Positions 27,454 through 39,462 of a stretch of 64,000 nucleotides of DNA are shown here, in pieces. The number at the start of each line of letters is the position of its first letter. Within the stretch, counting starts at the first letter, position 1. The notes beneath the pieces are model-generated. The model was not told where the DNA came from and searched no databases. It worked only from the letters and a program-made list of their open reading frames with translations. The position numbers were made by a program, and so were the translations under genes. The DNA comes from Cyanophora paradoxa (lineage: Eukaryota > Glaucocystophyceae > Cyanophorales > Cyanophoraceae), in NCBI GenBank assembly GCA_004431415.1, contig QPMI01000185.1, positions 53,646 through 117,645 of the forward strand. The letters are read 5' to 3'.

Positions 27454-29676
27454 ATGGCGTTCCAGGCCGCCTGCGCGGCGCCCGCCGGCTCCAAGCGTTC
27501 AGACGTGTTCGGTGCGAGCCTCGTGAGGCACCATCCGGCCGCCCCGCAGCGCCGGGTGCGCCGCGCTCCTTCGGCGCCGGCGCCGGTCTCCGCCTCGTCC
27601 GAGGAACGCCTCGTTTCCGTTGTCGGAGCGTCGGTACGTCCATTTCGCTCATCGTCCTGCAACGCGAGACGTGCACGTGCTGACACGCCGCAGGGAGAGG
27701 TCGGCCGCAAGGTCCGCTGCTGGCCCCGGCCCGGCGCCGCGCACGACAAGTGACGGCCTCTCTTTCCTGCTCGCCGCGCATCCATCCGACGGCGCCTGCG
27801 GCTCCGCAGGTCGTCGAGGCGCTGCTTCAGCGGAAGGAGTTCCGCGTGCGCGCCGTCGTCCGCAGGTGCGCCACCCGCGGGCCCGCCCCCCGCGCCCCAC
27901 GACTCGATACTCTTCGTTAAGGTCAATCGCAATGCGCGCTCTCCTAGCTGGGCCGAGGGTTGTCCTGGTCTCCTCGAGCTATTCAATCATAGGCTCTGTA
28001 CATGTGCTAGCCCCCGCCGCGGGCCGGGCGCCCTAGCTAGATACACCCCAACACCACACATAGCTATATATATAAACCCCTGAACCGAGGCGCCTGCGCC
28101 GGCTCCGCCGCCTCGTTCCGACCGGGCGCCTGTACCCCGGGGCGGCAGCGAGGCGCGGGCGCGGGCGCTCTTCGGGGACCGGGTGGGGTACGCGGAGGTG
28201 GACGTGTTCGATCCGGCGTCCGTCCGCCGCGGCCTCGCCTCGTCCGACGCCGTCGTCTCCTGCATGGGCACCACCGTGCGCGTGCCCCCCCCAGCTTCTT
28301 CCCCCCCCCTCCCCGGAAAGCCTCCGCTCATAGCGCGCCCCCCGCAGGCCTTCCCGACGAAGAAGTGGGACAACGTGCGGGCCTCTACCCCCCCTCCCCC
28401 CCCGCCGGCCCCTCCACCCCGTACCCCCCTCCTGAGCCCTCCCCCCAGGGGAACACCCCGGAGCGGGTAGACTTCGAGGCGGTGCGGAACCTGGTGGAGG
28501 GTACCCCCGAGGGCCTGCAGGACTTCGTGCTCCACTCCTCCATCGGCGTCCAGCGCCGCTCGAGCTTCCCCTTCACGATCCTGAACGCCTTCGGCGTGCT
28601 CGACTGCAAGGCCAGGGGCGAGGCCGAGGTCATTCGGGGCGCCAGGGAGCGCGGCTTCGCCTGTGCGTCTGCGTCGCCCTTTGCTTCGCTTAGGCGTGGC
28701 CCTAGGCCCTGGGCGCCGTCCCCGCCTCGCCCCCGCGCTGAAAGCCCCGCCGCAGATTCGATCGTGCGGCCCGGCCAGCTGAACGACAAGAAGACGTACC
28801 CCAACGAGACCCTCATCCTCTCCAAGGGCGACCGCGTCTCCGGTACCCCACTCTCACTTCCTCCCCCGCCTTACTCCCCCTTCCCTCCTTCCCCCCCCTC
28901 CCCCCCCCTCTCCCCCGCCCCCCCTCCCCGCCCCACCCACGCCCCGGCGCCCTGACGAGCCCCCACCCCCAGGGCTCGTCTCGCGGGAGCAGGTGGCGAA
29001 CGTGATGGCGGAGGTACCCCTACCCCCTACCTTCCCCCCCCCCCCGCCCCCCTTCCCCGTCGCCCCTCTGAGGCGCGTGCAGGCGCTGCGGATCGGGGCG
29101 GGGCGGAACAGCGACTGGGCGGTCGTGTGCGACCCGAAGCGGGCCCGTGCAGCAGCGGCGCCCTTCAGCTACGAGGCGCTGGCGGGGACGCTGGAGGGAC
29201 CCGGCGAGGAGGTCCTCCGCCTGTCCTTCGACCGCCTCGACGCCGCCCGCCTCGCCGGGTACGTCTTTTTGTTTATCTTTGAGCTCAAGGTTTCAAGTTT
29301 TTTACTTATCAGGTGGCTGGCGGACTGGGGACTGGCGCTGAACCAGCGCGCGGCGCTCTTCCCGCCGCTGCCGGCGGCCGTGCGGGCCACGCGGCTGGAG
29401 GACGGCGTCGAGCTCGCCATGCTGGAGGCCCGCCAAGAGCCGGACGCCCTCGAGGCGCGCGCCCCTTTGCTCCCCCCTCCTCATCCTCCTCCCCCCCCCC
29501 TCCCGCGCTCATGTGATCGCGCCCGTCAGATCGAGGCGGTGGGGAAGCTGGTGGTGCGGGTGGAGGGCGGCTCGGCGCTGGTCGTGCGGCGGGGCTCCTG
29601 GGGCGCCCCCGTGCCCGGCGAGAAGCAGATCCTCGCCCTCCTCGCCGCCGACCTCGCCCGCATCGTCTCCCAGTAG
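27454..29676 (+). CDS. NAD(P)-binding Rossmann-fold protein (NmrA/atypical SDR), probably organellar
   Basis: Exon 1 (MAFQAACAAPAGSKRSDVF...) is rich in Ala/Ser/Arg and reads like a transit peptide. The first beta strand and dinucleotide loop assemble across three exons: RLVSVVGAS, GEVGRK and VVEALLQRKEFRVRAVVR, giving the GASGEVG version of GxxGxxG. Then come YAEVDVFDPASVRRGLASSDAVVSCMG (acidic residue after beta-3 and the beta-4 strand), VDFEAVRNLVE, LQDFVLHSSIGVQ, ILNAFGVLDCKARGEAEVIRGARERG (Lys of the atypical catalytic region), IVRPGQLNDKKTYPN and SREQVANVMAE. This is the layout of NmrA-like/atypical SDR proteins of plastids such as HCF173 and Tic62. The C-terminal half (WLADWGLALNQRAALFPPLP, and VRRGSWGAPVPGEKQILALLAADLARIVSQ) is less familiar. 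Introns are strikingly C-rich. Substrate unknown. Confidence 0.8.
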
Positions 29677-30593
29677 TCTAATTTGCGGGCGAGGCCAAGG
29701 CGGCGAACTCATGATCAATATGTCCTCGTGAACGTGTACGAAGTACTAAGCTAGATCGACTACGAACTTCGGAAGTGGCAGCCTTTTTTGTCTCTGTAAA
29801 CGCAATCATTGAATTGGGCGGCGGATTTCGCGGAATTTGCGGATTTCGCGGGCCGGGGGGGGTGGGGGGTCATTGCGTATATATATCGGATTGCGCTCGA
29901 GGGAATTGCAATCGAGGGGCGGAGGGGCTAGTTTTTTTTTTGCAAAAATGGACGTCGCATTGATACACCACGGCACATGTATCAATGTTCTACGTGACGT
30001 GCCCTTCCGACCGGTCACCTATCTAGCCGAAGATGCTAGCGAGGTGCCGGCCATGGGTCGCTCAATATGGGAGGTTCGCCTGAGTGGGGGAGCCATGGTT
30101 TTGAGGGGCGGAGGGGCTAGAGCTCGAGAGAGTTTTGTTCGAATTCGAGATTCCTGCGATTGAGCGCATGCAGGATCGCGGAGCCCCGAACTCGAGGGAG
30201 AGCTAGCTATAGGGAGACGCTCAATCGAAAAGAGGGGAATTCGAAGGCCCGGAGGGGGAGGGGGATCGCGATCGAGGAAGAGGGGGGGGGGAGGGGGGGG
30301 GAGGGGGCGAGGAGAAATTTGCCGCCAAAGCAAATTCGAAAAGCCTGCCGCCCGCGGCCAGGAGCAGCGGCAGCGTGCGGGCGGAGGCTAGGAGCTGCGC
30401 CCGCTCATCAACAGCTGCAGGTTCGTTCGATTGCTACTCATTCGTTTCTCGCGTGTCGATCGGTCATCATGGCATCGAGATTCATGCAACTCGCATGCGC
30501 TCCTGCAGGCCGCATCGGAATTGCAGCCTTCTTGGTCAGGGCCTGCAGCTGGCCTCCTTGGCTACGCTGCGGTCTTCGTAGCGACGGCGAAAA
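29677..30593. other. Intergenic region
   Basis: No exon is supported. Contains GCGGATTTCGCGG repeats near 29820-29850, TATATATCGGATT near 29878, a T9 tract near 29933, a repeated GGGGCGGAGGGGCTAG motif (29916 and 30104) and a G-rich purine tract (30250-30310). The composition shifts here from about 70% GC to nearly even, matching the gene that follows. Confidence 0.45.
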
Positions 30594-33500
30594 ATGCCGG
30601 AATTCGAATTGCAAGCGCCAGCGGGGGAAGGCCCGACCTCGTCTCGCAGAAATGTCAATGCTCCTCCTGCATGCATACTAGGCCTATGCGCAGCAGGCGA
30701 GCCCGCGGCCGTTGTGCCTAGGCCTGCTGTCAGCAAGCTTCGCATGCATTTGCGCAAGCTCGCGGCGTCGGCGCCGGCGCCGGTCGTACGCGTCCTGGCG
30801 TCAACTTCAGCGGCGGTGCCGGCACCAGCAGCATCTGCCTCATTTGATCCAAGGCAGAAGCCAAAGAGCCGGCCGCGGCAGCCTCTCCAGGTTTTGCACT
30901 TGTCAGCCTCGAGCTCCGCAAACTCAGGCGCAATCAGCAGTATGCGTACGTATACTGGTGTCGACGCCCTACTCCAGCATGCGCAAGCGAAGAAGAAAAG
31001 GGCTTTGATCACGAAGCCAGTGACGGTGAGTTCGCGCCCGCGCGTATTGAATTCAAGCTCTTTGATAGCGTTATCGACCATTAAAATTAATATTGATGTT
31101 TCGAAGGTTATTGATGTCATCTCGGATTCGGAGGACGTCGACCATGCGAAGCAGAAGACAGTCGACGTCGAAGCAATTGCAAGTCAGCAGAACAAGATCG
31201 TCGTTTCCTACGATGGTGTCACGGGGCTGATTGTGCGCATCCCTGCAGATCGTGAAATGTTTCTCATGATGTATATATTTTTCATAACGTGCCCGTGCAG
31301 ATCGTCAAGGAAAGCGATCTTGGGTACTATGAAGATGGCCAGATGCTCAACGATGTGAACGTCGATTTCGGAATCAAGTAGGCATCATTTTGAAAATCTT
31401 CGTTATATAATTATACACCAGTCTAAAATTTTTGTCCGCAGCGCTCTGCACAAGCACGTCAGCGCCCGGCTGCAGACGACTGAGCAAGGAGGCCAACCGA
31501 AGTTTTTTTTCTTCAGCTCATACTCCTACACTTCTCTTTGTGAGGTTTGGCACTTCGCTTTCAAGCCTTGTACATGTACGGATTCGCTTTTCTGATCTTC
31601 AAAAATTTAACTATAAGCTGCATGGCCATGAGAAGTTCTGGCGGAAAATCCGCACGCTCGAGAAAATCCAGGGCTTGAGAATGCTGGAAGCGATGTACAT
31701 CTTCTTCCCAATTCATTCGCCGTGCGTGTTTTTCAGATTTGTCATCGATTTATTTAGCTATATAGATTGTTTCAGATTTCTCTTTGTAGCTGATTTGTGT
31801 GTCGCAGGCTCCACTGGTCGTTGGCAATCATTTGCAATCTGTCTCACTTTGTCAGCGCTATCCAGAACAACGTCAAACCTGATGCATCAAAGCGCAACCA
31901 GCCTATCATCATGCACTTGAATAGCGCTCAGAACAAGGAGTTGACAACGACTGTCGGTAGCAACCTGGCAGAGTGAGTTCGCGCACGCGCGTTAACGTTT
32001 GGTTTTTTGCTTGCTATCTAGAAAGTGATGAGCGAGCGCGCAGAATGCTCCGCAACGAGCTCATCAAGTATTCGAAGCTAAATGCAGATATCGATCTGGA
32101 GCTCCGACAGTTTTTGAATTCGAATGACTCAAGCGATTTCGCGGAGTCTGTTCGCATTGTTGAAGTAAAGGTATATATTTCACATTCATGCTCTGGTGAT
32201 TTGAAATTCGCGATCGATTCATGGGGTTGCGGGGCTTATGTATATTTTATGCATGCAGGTCCCCCAGCAGGACAACGCCGTTGACTGCGGCATCTACATG
32301 TTTGAGAATCTGATCGGTTTCGCTCATGAGCCGTTCATTCCGGATCCTGACCTTGAGCAAGGATACGTACGTTGACGTCCTGCTTCATATATATGTTTTG
32401 TGATTATATGCATTCCTCATAAAATATCGCTTTTAAATAGGGAGATATCTGGAAGAGTCGGGAGCCTTACGGCACGGAAGTCATTCGCGAGAGGAGGCGA
32501 GCTTGGCGGGAGCTCGCAGTGGAACTGGGCCACGTCGTCAAATCGAAGGGCGACTTGAAGGAGCACAGATTCTTTGATCCCTCAGCGGCAGCACGGGTGG
32601 AGACTCAAATACTCACCCAGGCATTCCAGGCCCCTTCCCGACTCGGGTTCCCGGCTGCAGCTGCAGGCGCTACCCGACAATCAGTGCGCTGATTTAATTT
32701 TGAGTGCGCGCGATAGTGCGAATAATGCTTCTTCTGATTGAGACATTTCTCATGAGTCTGCAATCGAGACGCGAACGCTCTCGCAAACGCCGGCGCCGCA
32801 GCTGCAGGTCCCTGCATCCCCACACGATGAACAGGCGGGTGCTGTGCGTGTGCTGCAGCTGCTCGAGCTCCTTCGAATTCCGGATCCGACACCCTGCACG
32901 GCAGTTTCCTGTTGCAATTGGTGCTAGTGATCGAAAAGCCTCGAGCCTTGGTATCGACGTCGACGGCGCTGCTGAATCGATGGTCACTCCTCGCCGATCG
33001 CAATCGATATCCGGCGTCAGTCCTAATTATAAATTATATATACCCTGTATTCTCAAAGTCAATGCCGACCGTAATATTAATTACATGTTGCAGGAATCTG
33101 ATGTCGTTGGAGATACTGGCCAAGCAGCTGCTGCAGCCGCGGCCGGTCCTGAAACCGAATCCGAAGGAGCGTCCTTGCAATTGATTGCCACGCGGCGGCT
33201 CGGAGACATCGGGACGCCGCCAGCGACTGGTCTCCGGCACGATCAGAAGCGCGTCCGAGACGTCCAAGAAGGCTCGAGCTCCGGCTCGATCGAAATCTCA
33301 GCCCCAACTAGTACTGGTACTGCTGCGCCGGTGAGCAAGTAATTATATGTATACACTATTGCTTGCACTATCATTCGAATTAAACGCTTGCAATTACATG
33401 CAGACATCGGGAGGTGAAGTGCAGCAGTCGGGAGCTCGAGGGGAAGGGCTCAATCTCATCTCTGCTTTCCAAGCTTCAGGCGATGCGCACGCGAACTCGA

Positions 33501-36500
33501 TATCGCCAGCAGCTGCAGCCGAGTCAGATAACGCAGTGCGCTTTCATTTCCCATTCAACGGTCTCTTTTTAATGAGATCTTAATCCGCCATATGCATGCA
33601 CATTCATGGCTTTATTTATTTTCGGAGTTCAGAACGCACATGATCATGATCATGATTCCAGCCCGGTGCCCGCTCTTGAGGTACCGCACCTGATTAATTC
33701 ATGCACGTGCACATGCGTATATACGTAGACTGAAACATTCATTTCCGAACGTGCAGCCTCTCGTTGTCGATGCAAATCTTGGAGGCCTAGGGCTGGAACG
33801 AGAAATTGCCGAAGCGGGAATTCAAAGCTTGAATTCCCCGCGGCCGCAGCAACCGCACGACCCTCGAGCTCTGATTCAGAATAATTATAACAACGTGCGC
33901 TCTCTTTCCCTCTCCAAAAGCATTCGAATTCGCGCAATCAAATGAAATCTATGCATATTGCAAGGTTGCACTCCCGGCATCACGTGCACGCGTACGGGTG
34001 CCTGTTGAGCAACGTGCGAGCTCCTGGGCGAACGACATGGAGAGGTTGGCGCCGGCTGCAGAGCAACCTGCGTCAATTGCAACGTTCAGCGTCGGTGCTT
34101 CGGGCAGTGGAGCAGCGCCGGCGCCAGCGGAACCTGCAATCGCCAGCGGAGCAGCGGGATCGCAGCCTACAGCTGCAATCGCCAGCGGAGCAGCGGGATC
34201 GCAGCCTGCAGCTGCAATCGCCAACGGAGCAGCGGGACCGCAACCTGCAATCGCCCACGAGCAGCCAAAGCGGCACGTGCACGGAACCCGTGCTCGTGGC
34301 CGTGGTAAGAAGAATCTTGCAGTGCGAGCCAGGACGATCACCCCTTCTGCACGAGTGATGCTGAAACGAATGGTGTGTTAAAATAAAAAACCGTTGAACA
34401 GCTCGCTTTAATTTGAGATTTAGAAATTGCTTTCAATTCGAAATTGATTGGACTGGCCATGTTGCAGCTGCAGGGTTTGCCGCTGAAAACTCCAACGAAA
34501 CGAATTAACATCGTCTCGGATTCCTCTGCCAATGCGGTGCAGGGCCCGGAGTCAAGTGCACCTTCCCCTCCGGATCCTGCCGCGGCCAACCTCCCAAGCT
34601 TAAGGGCGCCAGAGGAGGCATCGTCTGTTGCAATGGGGTGCGTAAACGGCCGCGGTATAACTATATATATAGCTATATAGCTACGTATACAGCCGTCTCA
34701 TCGCTTCGAATATATACGTAATTATATATAATTCAAGCTGACCCGCATGAAAGCTCTCTGCAGCTGGCTCAAATTCCGCAGTCGACGTCGACGTCAGACG
34801 TTGCACATGCATTTTCAGAAATCGATCCGGATCCAAAGGAAGTACCTGCGCACGAAACACCTCCACAGGTGCAGGGGACACCTCCCCAGACGATGTTCAT
34901 GGCGGCCGCTTCCAACAACGTCAACTCCGAGCTCGAGGCATCGTCGCCTGCAGATCCATCAGTTCTTGAACATGAACTTCTCGGCACTGCACAACCTGTA
35001 CATGTTCAGGAAGTGGCGCCGGCGCAGGACGTTCCAGCCCCTGTGCATTTGCATGCGCAGCCGGCGCCAGTCCCTGTCTCGGAGCTCAATTGCACGCTCG
35101 AGGCTCTCGCCATCGTTTCAGTACAGCCTCCAGCACAGCCAGCAGCTGCAGCCCCCACGGTACCATTCCAGCTGGACAGCGAAGCACAACGAGCTGCAGT
35201 CGCCCATGGACAACCAATTGCAAGCGCCCCGCTCGCACATGCTGAGTCTGATGCAGCTGCGGCTGGTCCATCAATGCAGAAGCCATCCAATGCAGAAGCC
35301 GACTTCAGCTCTGCAAAAGTCTCAGAAACATCTCGAGTCCCTCTTCGGATTCAATTACCACCAGCTGCAGTTCGTCCTTTATATATAATTACTCAGATTG
35401 GCAATTGCAACGCCTATTATAATTAATATATTTAAATGTGCAGCCCGTTGAATTTCCTGTCTTTTAATACTTTCTCAGGCACCGATGCGGGTCAAATGTG
35501 GAGAGCCCCAGTTACTGATCGGAAACAACTCATCCTTCGTTCAGCCAGATATCGATGTCGAAGCACGCGTCTCGCAACTGCACGAGTCCGCTGCAGGCGC
35601 ACTCTCCGCGGCCGAGGCACGCTTCCCACGCGAATTAAATTAAATCTCGATAAGATAGTTTGACATGCGTTGACTCCTCCGGCAGATTTCGCTTCCGCAA
35701 CTGCCTCTCGCTGTTTCAAGCTCGAGCTCCCGTGTGCAGGACCCCGCGCATGCACATGCAGCTGCATCTGCCCGCCCAGTCGCCCCGCGGCTGGGTGCCG
35801 GCACCCACGCCCACGTGAGCGCGCACCATATGCATGCCCCGTCTGCAAGCATATTCGGGAATACAGGCCTCGACGACAAGCGCAAGGTGCGCCGCATGGC
35901 CCTGGATATTCCATTAATATTCAACATGAACTCGTTCATCACCTTTCTGAATATCTCTTTTAAATCGAATTGACAGGAATCCGTCAAACGAAGGATGATT
36001 TTATTGAGCCGAGATCTTTGTTTGGCTTCCCCGGAAGAACAGGCCGTCATCCTTTCGAGCTTTTTGTACGTTCTCAACCGGCGAGGCTTTGATTTTGCGG
36101 GCCGCTGCGTTCGCTTCATTGTGGGCCAAGGTGCACTGATCATGATCATGAACTGGCGTTTTGCCTTTCAAGTTTTGGGAATCCGCAAACAAAGACTATC
36201 AATCGCGAAGCTATAATTTAATTTCATGTCCCATCCCTCATTCGCGATATTTCGTGCAAACGTATTTAACGCTAATACGTTGTCTCATTCACGCTCAGCA
36301 TTCTCAAGCGGGGGACTTTCCGGAGAATTTCTGCAGTGCATTGAAGACCTGCGAGACTCCCAGCTCTTTTTCTATGCCCACGAGCTATCCAGCTACCGCG
36401 AGGCATCAAAATTTGATTTGGTACCGTATACATGCAACCGTCTTCCTCGCTTTTAACGATTCTATATCGCTAATATTTGATCGATTCGCAGTCAAAACTA

Positions 36501-36777
36501 AATGTGCACGAGGGTGCACGAACAGAGCTGCAGGCTACGGGTGCGGATGTACGCTTGGCGTGGGCCCTGAAGCCCTCCGTCCAGTCTTCAGTTGCGGAGG
36601 TCGCAGTCGTAACCCGAGGCAGAGCCGCCAAAGTGAGTCGCCGCGCGGGAAAAACAACGCTTCCAGCTATCACTAATTTATGTAAACCAGCTTCAGGGAT
36701 TGCCGCCAGGAGTCCAGGAGAAATCCTTTCGATGGATGCAAGAAACCCTTAAAGGAAGTTCCAAAGCCACCCTGTGA
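30594..36777 (+). CDS. Ulp/SENP-type (C48) cysteine protease with very long low-complexity C-terminus
   Basis: C48 proteases process SUMO or remove it from targets. After an Ala/Pro-rich N-terminus and an intron, exons give IVVSYDGVTGLIVRIP, DLGYYEDGQMLNDVNVDFGIK|NALHKHV (the LND entry motif), KFFFFSSYSYTSLCE, KIQGLRMLEAMYIFFPIHSP joined to LHWSLAIICNL (catalytic His), then IIMHLNSAQNKEL, and VPQQDNAVDCGIYMFENL with oxyanion-hole Gln and catalytic Cys. The usual Asp after the His strand (LDS) is Asn here (LNS). From about 32.7 kb ten or more further exons, each with GTGCGC/GTGAG donors and TGCAG acceptors, encode disordered Ala/Pro/Ser/Gln-rich sequence with a tandem IASGAAGSQPxAA repeat (34135-34255), ending in KSFRWMQETLKGSSKATL at 36777. 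That the tail belongs to the same transcript is inferred from phase and shared composition. The start at 30594 is the first in-frame ATG. GC content is well below that of the flanking genes. Confidence 0.62.
34135..34257 (+). repeat. Tandem ~33-36-bp coding repeat in protease tail
   Basis: About three and a half imperfect copies of 'gcaatcgccagcggagcagc gggatcgcagcct', encoding IASGAAGSQPTAA, IASGAAGSQPAAA, IANGAAGPQP. The repeat keeps frame, consistent with being within an exon. Confidence 0.75.
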
Positions 36778-37710
36778 AAATGATGATGAATATTAATCGG
36801 AATCGAATTCGGGCTTTTAGGACAATCGCCTTTTACGGGCTTTTTCAGGGAAGAAGAAGATAACCACGGATCAATCTACTTGGCCATATATCACGAGTTC
36901 GATATCGATAGGACCACTGCATGCGCAACAACCACTAGTACTAGCACTAAATCACTGAAACAAAAGAACCGGAGTAGAACTATGTAAACCGGATTGCTAT
37001 ATATAAATTATAGATCAACTCCGTATTGCGATAATAATAATGTAGGAGGCGTAGTTTTGCCGGATATTTCAATTGCCGTAAATTGCCGAGACGCAGAATT
37101 GCCGAGACTAATTGCAGAATTTATCGCCAGAGTAATTCCGGTTTTGGAGGAATTCGGCAATTCAAGAGCGCGGCAATATTTTATTTTGCAATTGCCTGCT
37201 AAAGTAGCAGTGAACATTGCAAGGGGGGAAAAGAAGACCGAAGGTCTCCCCCCCCTTGCTTCCCGTTCCCTCGCTTCAGCCAAAATTCTCCAGTTTGCAA
37301 CGCAGGAAAAAAATGAGCCAAAATGGCGTTGCGACACGTGTTGGTCGCTGGGAGCGTGCACGCAAAAAGCGGTTTTCGAGGGGGAAAACCAGTTTTCTCT
37401 CTTTCGATCTTGTCGTCTCTTCGCGACAGCTCTCATCTCCTCTCTCCAGTCTGCAGCTGCAGTCAGAACTCGAGTCTAGAGCAGGTTGCCCGGCGGTCTG
37501 CAGGAACTCGGGGAAAACCAATTTCTAGGCTCTAGATGTAGATCTGAGCTCTCCGGGCCTCTCCTTCGCGCGGCGCTGGGGTGTAACGCGGCGGTTTTGC
37601 ATGCCAACCACTTCTACCAGCGCTAGCTGTCTCCTCTAAATTTTGCGCGGCATGCGCAGTCACTGAGTCCAGACTGTAGCTAGTCTCTTGCTGCGCTCAG
37701 CAAGCCGCCG
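36778..37710. other. Intergenic region with ATTGCCG clusters
   Basis: No gene is supported; open frames here lack splice or family support. Bases 37065-37200 hold clustered AATTGCC/GGCAATT motifs (about eight copies in both orientations), and 36780-36870 holds G+A-rich and TTTT-rich sequence that could serve as the terminator of the preceding gene. An upstream exon of the repeated gene beginning near 37699 may lie here. Confidence 0.4.
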
Positions 37711-38131
37711 ACATCGCGCGGCAGGATCGCTTCGTCGTTCGCTTTGTCGGGTGCGTGAACATTCATTCAACTGGACTGCCCATATCTAGATCTCACCTCT
37801 GTTTCATGATTGCCACGGCAGGCCTGCGATCGAGGACCTCCACATGGGAGTCCTCAACCGCCTCCGTGACGCCGGCCTCGCGGATATCGAAATTCAAGAC
37901 CTTGTCTACCAGATGCGCGGCGGGAGCGAGCAGCGCGCCAGCCGCGTGGCTCTGCGGGGACTCGAAGCGGCGGGCCGCCTCACCATGCTCTCGCAGGACG
38001 GCTCTCTTCAGGACCGGCGCCGCTGGCTGCCGCTCACCCCCATGTTCGACTTCCGCCCCGACCCCCTCCAGAAGGCCTGGATCGCCTATGTTTACGGCGA
38101 GCCCTCTGCAGACAGCACCATCATCTTTTAG
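37699..38131 (+). CDS. 3' end of an unrecognised host gene (first copy of the 686-bp unit)
   Basis: Two exons are visible. The first follows a CTGCGCTCAG acceptor and reads QAADIARQDRFVVRFVG; a GTGCGTGAAC...CCACGGCAG intron of about 71 bp follows. The second exon reads PAIEDLHMGVLNRLRDAGLADIEIQDLVYQMRGG, continues LQDRRRWLPLTPMFDFRPDP and ends ADSTIIF with TAG at 38129-38131. The upstream part of the gene is not identified. Family not recognised; the helical, charged first half suggests a folded domain. This copy alone has a distinct 5' flank, so it is probably the parent of the array. Confidence 0.5.
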
Positions 38132-39362
38132 CCTGCTGTTCAGGGTTAGGGGTAGGCCGTGCAAACACAGTTGATGCGCAGAGTTTTTTCGCTCCAGAAC
38201 AATCTTTCATATACAGTGCGCTCAATCTCGCCGTTCATTCAGGCTTTTCTTTATTCGGTTAGATCGCAGCGTCTGCTTATCAGCCCTTTTCTACTCTTTA
38301 CAATCACATATAATCTGTCTCTATCTTTACTACTTCAACCTGCCGCGCGCGCTGGGCCGGGGTCGATCTACATCTGCCCCGTGCATGTTCGTGCCAACAT
38401 CGCGCGGCAGGATCGCTTCGTCGTTCGCTTTGTCGGGTGCGTGAACATTCATTCAACTGGACTGCCCATATCTAGATCTCACCTCTGTTTCATGATTGCC
38501 ACGGCAGGCCTGCGATCGAGGACCTCCACATGGGAGTCCTCAACCGCCTCCGTGACGCCGGCCTCGCGGATATCGAAATTCAAGACCTTGTCTACCAGAT
38601 GCGCGGCGGGAGCGAGCAGCGCGCCAGCCGCGTGGCTCTGCGGGGACTCGAAGCGGCGGGCCGCCTCACCATGCTCTCGCAGGACGGCTCTCTTCAGGAC
38701 CGGCGCCGCTGGCTGCCGCTCACCCCATGTTCGACTTCCGCCCCGACCCCTCCAGAAGGCCTGGATCGCCTATGTTTACGGCGAGCCCTCTGCAGACAGC
38801 ACCATCATCTTTTAGCCTGCTGTTCAGGGTTAGGGGTAGGCCGTGCGAACACAGTTGATGCGCAGAGTTTTTTCGCTCCAGAACAATCTTTCATATACAG
38901 TGCGCTCAATCTCGCCGTTCATTCAGGCTTTTCTTTATTCGGTTAGATCGCAGCGTCTGCTTATCAGCCCTTTTCTACTCTTTACAATCACATATAATCT
39001 GTCTCTATCTTTACTACTTCAACCTGCCGCGCGCGCTGGGCCGGGGTCGATCTACATCTGCCCCGTGCATGTTCGTGCCAACATCGCGCGGCAGGATCGC
39101 TTCGTCGTTCGCTTTGTCGGGTGCGTGAACATTCATTCAACTGGACTGCCCATATCTAGATCTCACCTCTGTTTCATGATTGCCACGGCAGGCCTGCGAT
39201 CGAGGACCTCCACATGGGAGTCCTCAACCGCCTCCGTGACGCCGGCCTCGCGGATATCGAAATTCAAGACCTTGTCTACCAGATGCGCGGCGGGAGCGAG
39301 CAGCGCGCCAGCCGCGTGGCTCTGCGGGGACTCGAAGCGGCGGGCCGCCTCACCATGCTCTC
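37711..39362 (+). repeat. 686-bp tandem array, left part (units 1, 2 and the start of unit 3)
   Basis: Unit 1 is 37711-38396, unit 2 is 38397-39080 (684 bp, two single-C deletions), and unit 3 begins at 39081 and is cut at 39362. Each unit starts at ACATCGCGCGGCAGG, holds the two terminal exons of the host gene, its stop, and about 265 bp of 3' flank (a pyrimidine-rich stretch ending GTTCGTGCCA). Units are nearly identical, so the amplification is recent or homogenised. Confidence 0.95.
38397..38815 (+). pseudogene. Unit 2 copy of the repeated exons, frameshifted
   Basis: Compared with unit 1, one C is missing from the CACCCCC run (near 38726) and another from GACCCCC (near 38751). The reading frame after LPLTP is lost for about 25 bases and stays shifted, so the original C-terminus is not made. 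The upstream exon and intron signals are intact. Homopolymer errors in sequencing are an alternative explanation. Confidence 0.6.
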
Positions 39363-39462
39363 ACACATATGAATATTCATATTTTAATCCTGAGGCGGAA
39401 CTCATATTTTAATCCTGAGGCGGAACGCCGAGGGATTAAAATATGAATATTCATATGTGTGA
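39361..39462. repeat. Terminal inverted repeat/hairpin with nested direct repeat
   Basis: Bases 39361-39390 and 39433-39462 are exact reverse complements (30 bp each, core ATGAATATTCATATTTTAAT). The 42-bp loop contains a second copy of CATATTTTAATCCTGAGGCG, so that this segment occurs twice in direct orientation. The structure sits exactly at the left junction of the viral segment and could fold into a stable hairpin. Confidence 0.9.

Noticed and set aside
36994-37479. 161-codon plus-strand ORF before the 686-bp array
   Set aside because: It overlaps ATTGCCG repeats, has equally long ORFs on the opposite strand and in another frame, and shows no domain; it could contain an exon but cannot be supported.
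38135-38160. Telomere-like TTAGGG in each 686-bp unit
   Set aside because: Only a single GGGTTAGGGG occurs per unit; there is no tandem telomeric run, so it is not an interstitial telomere.
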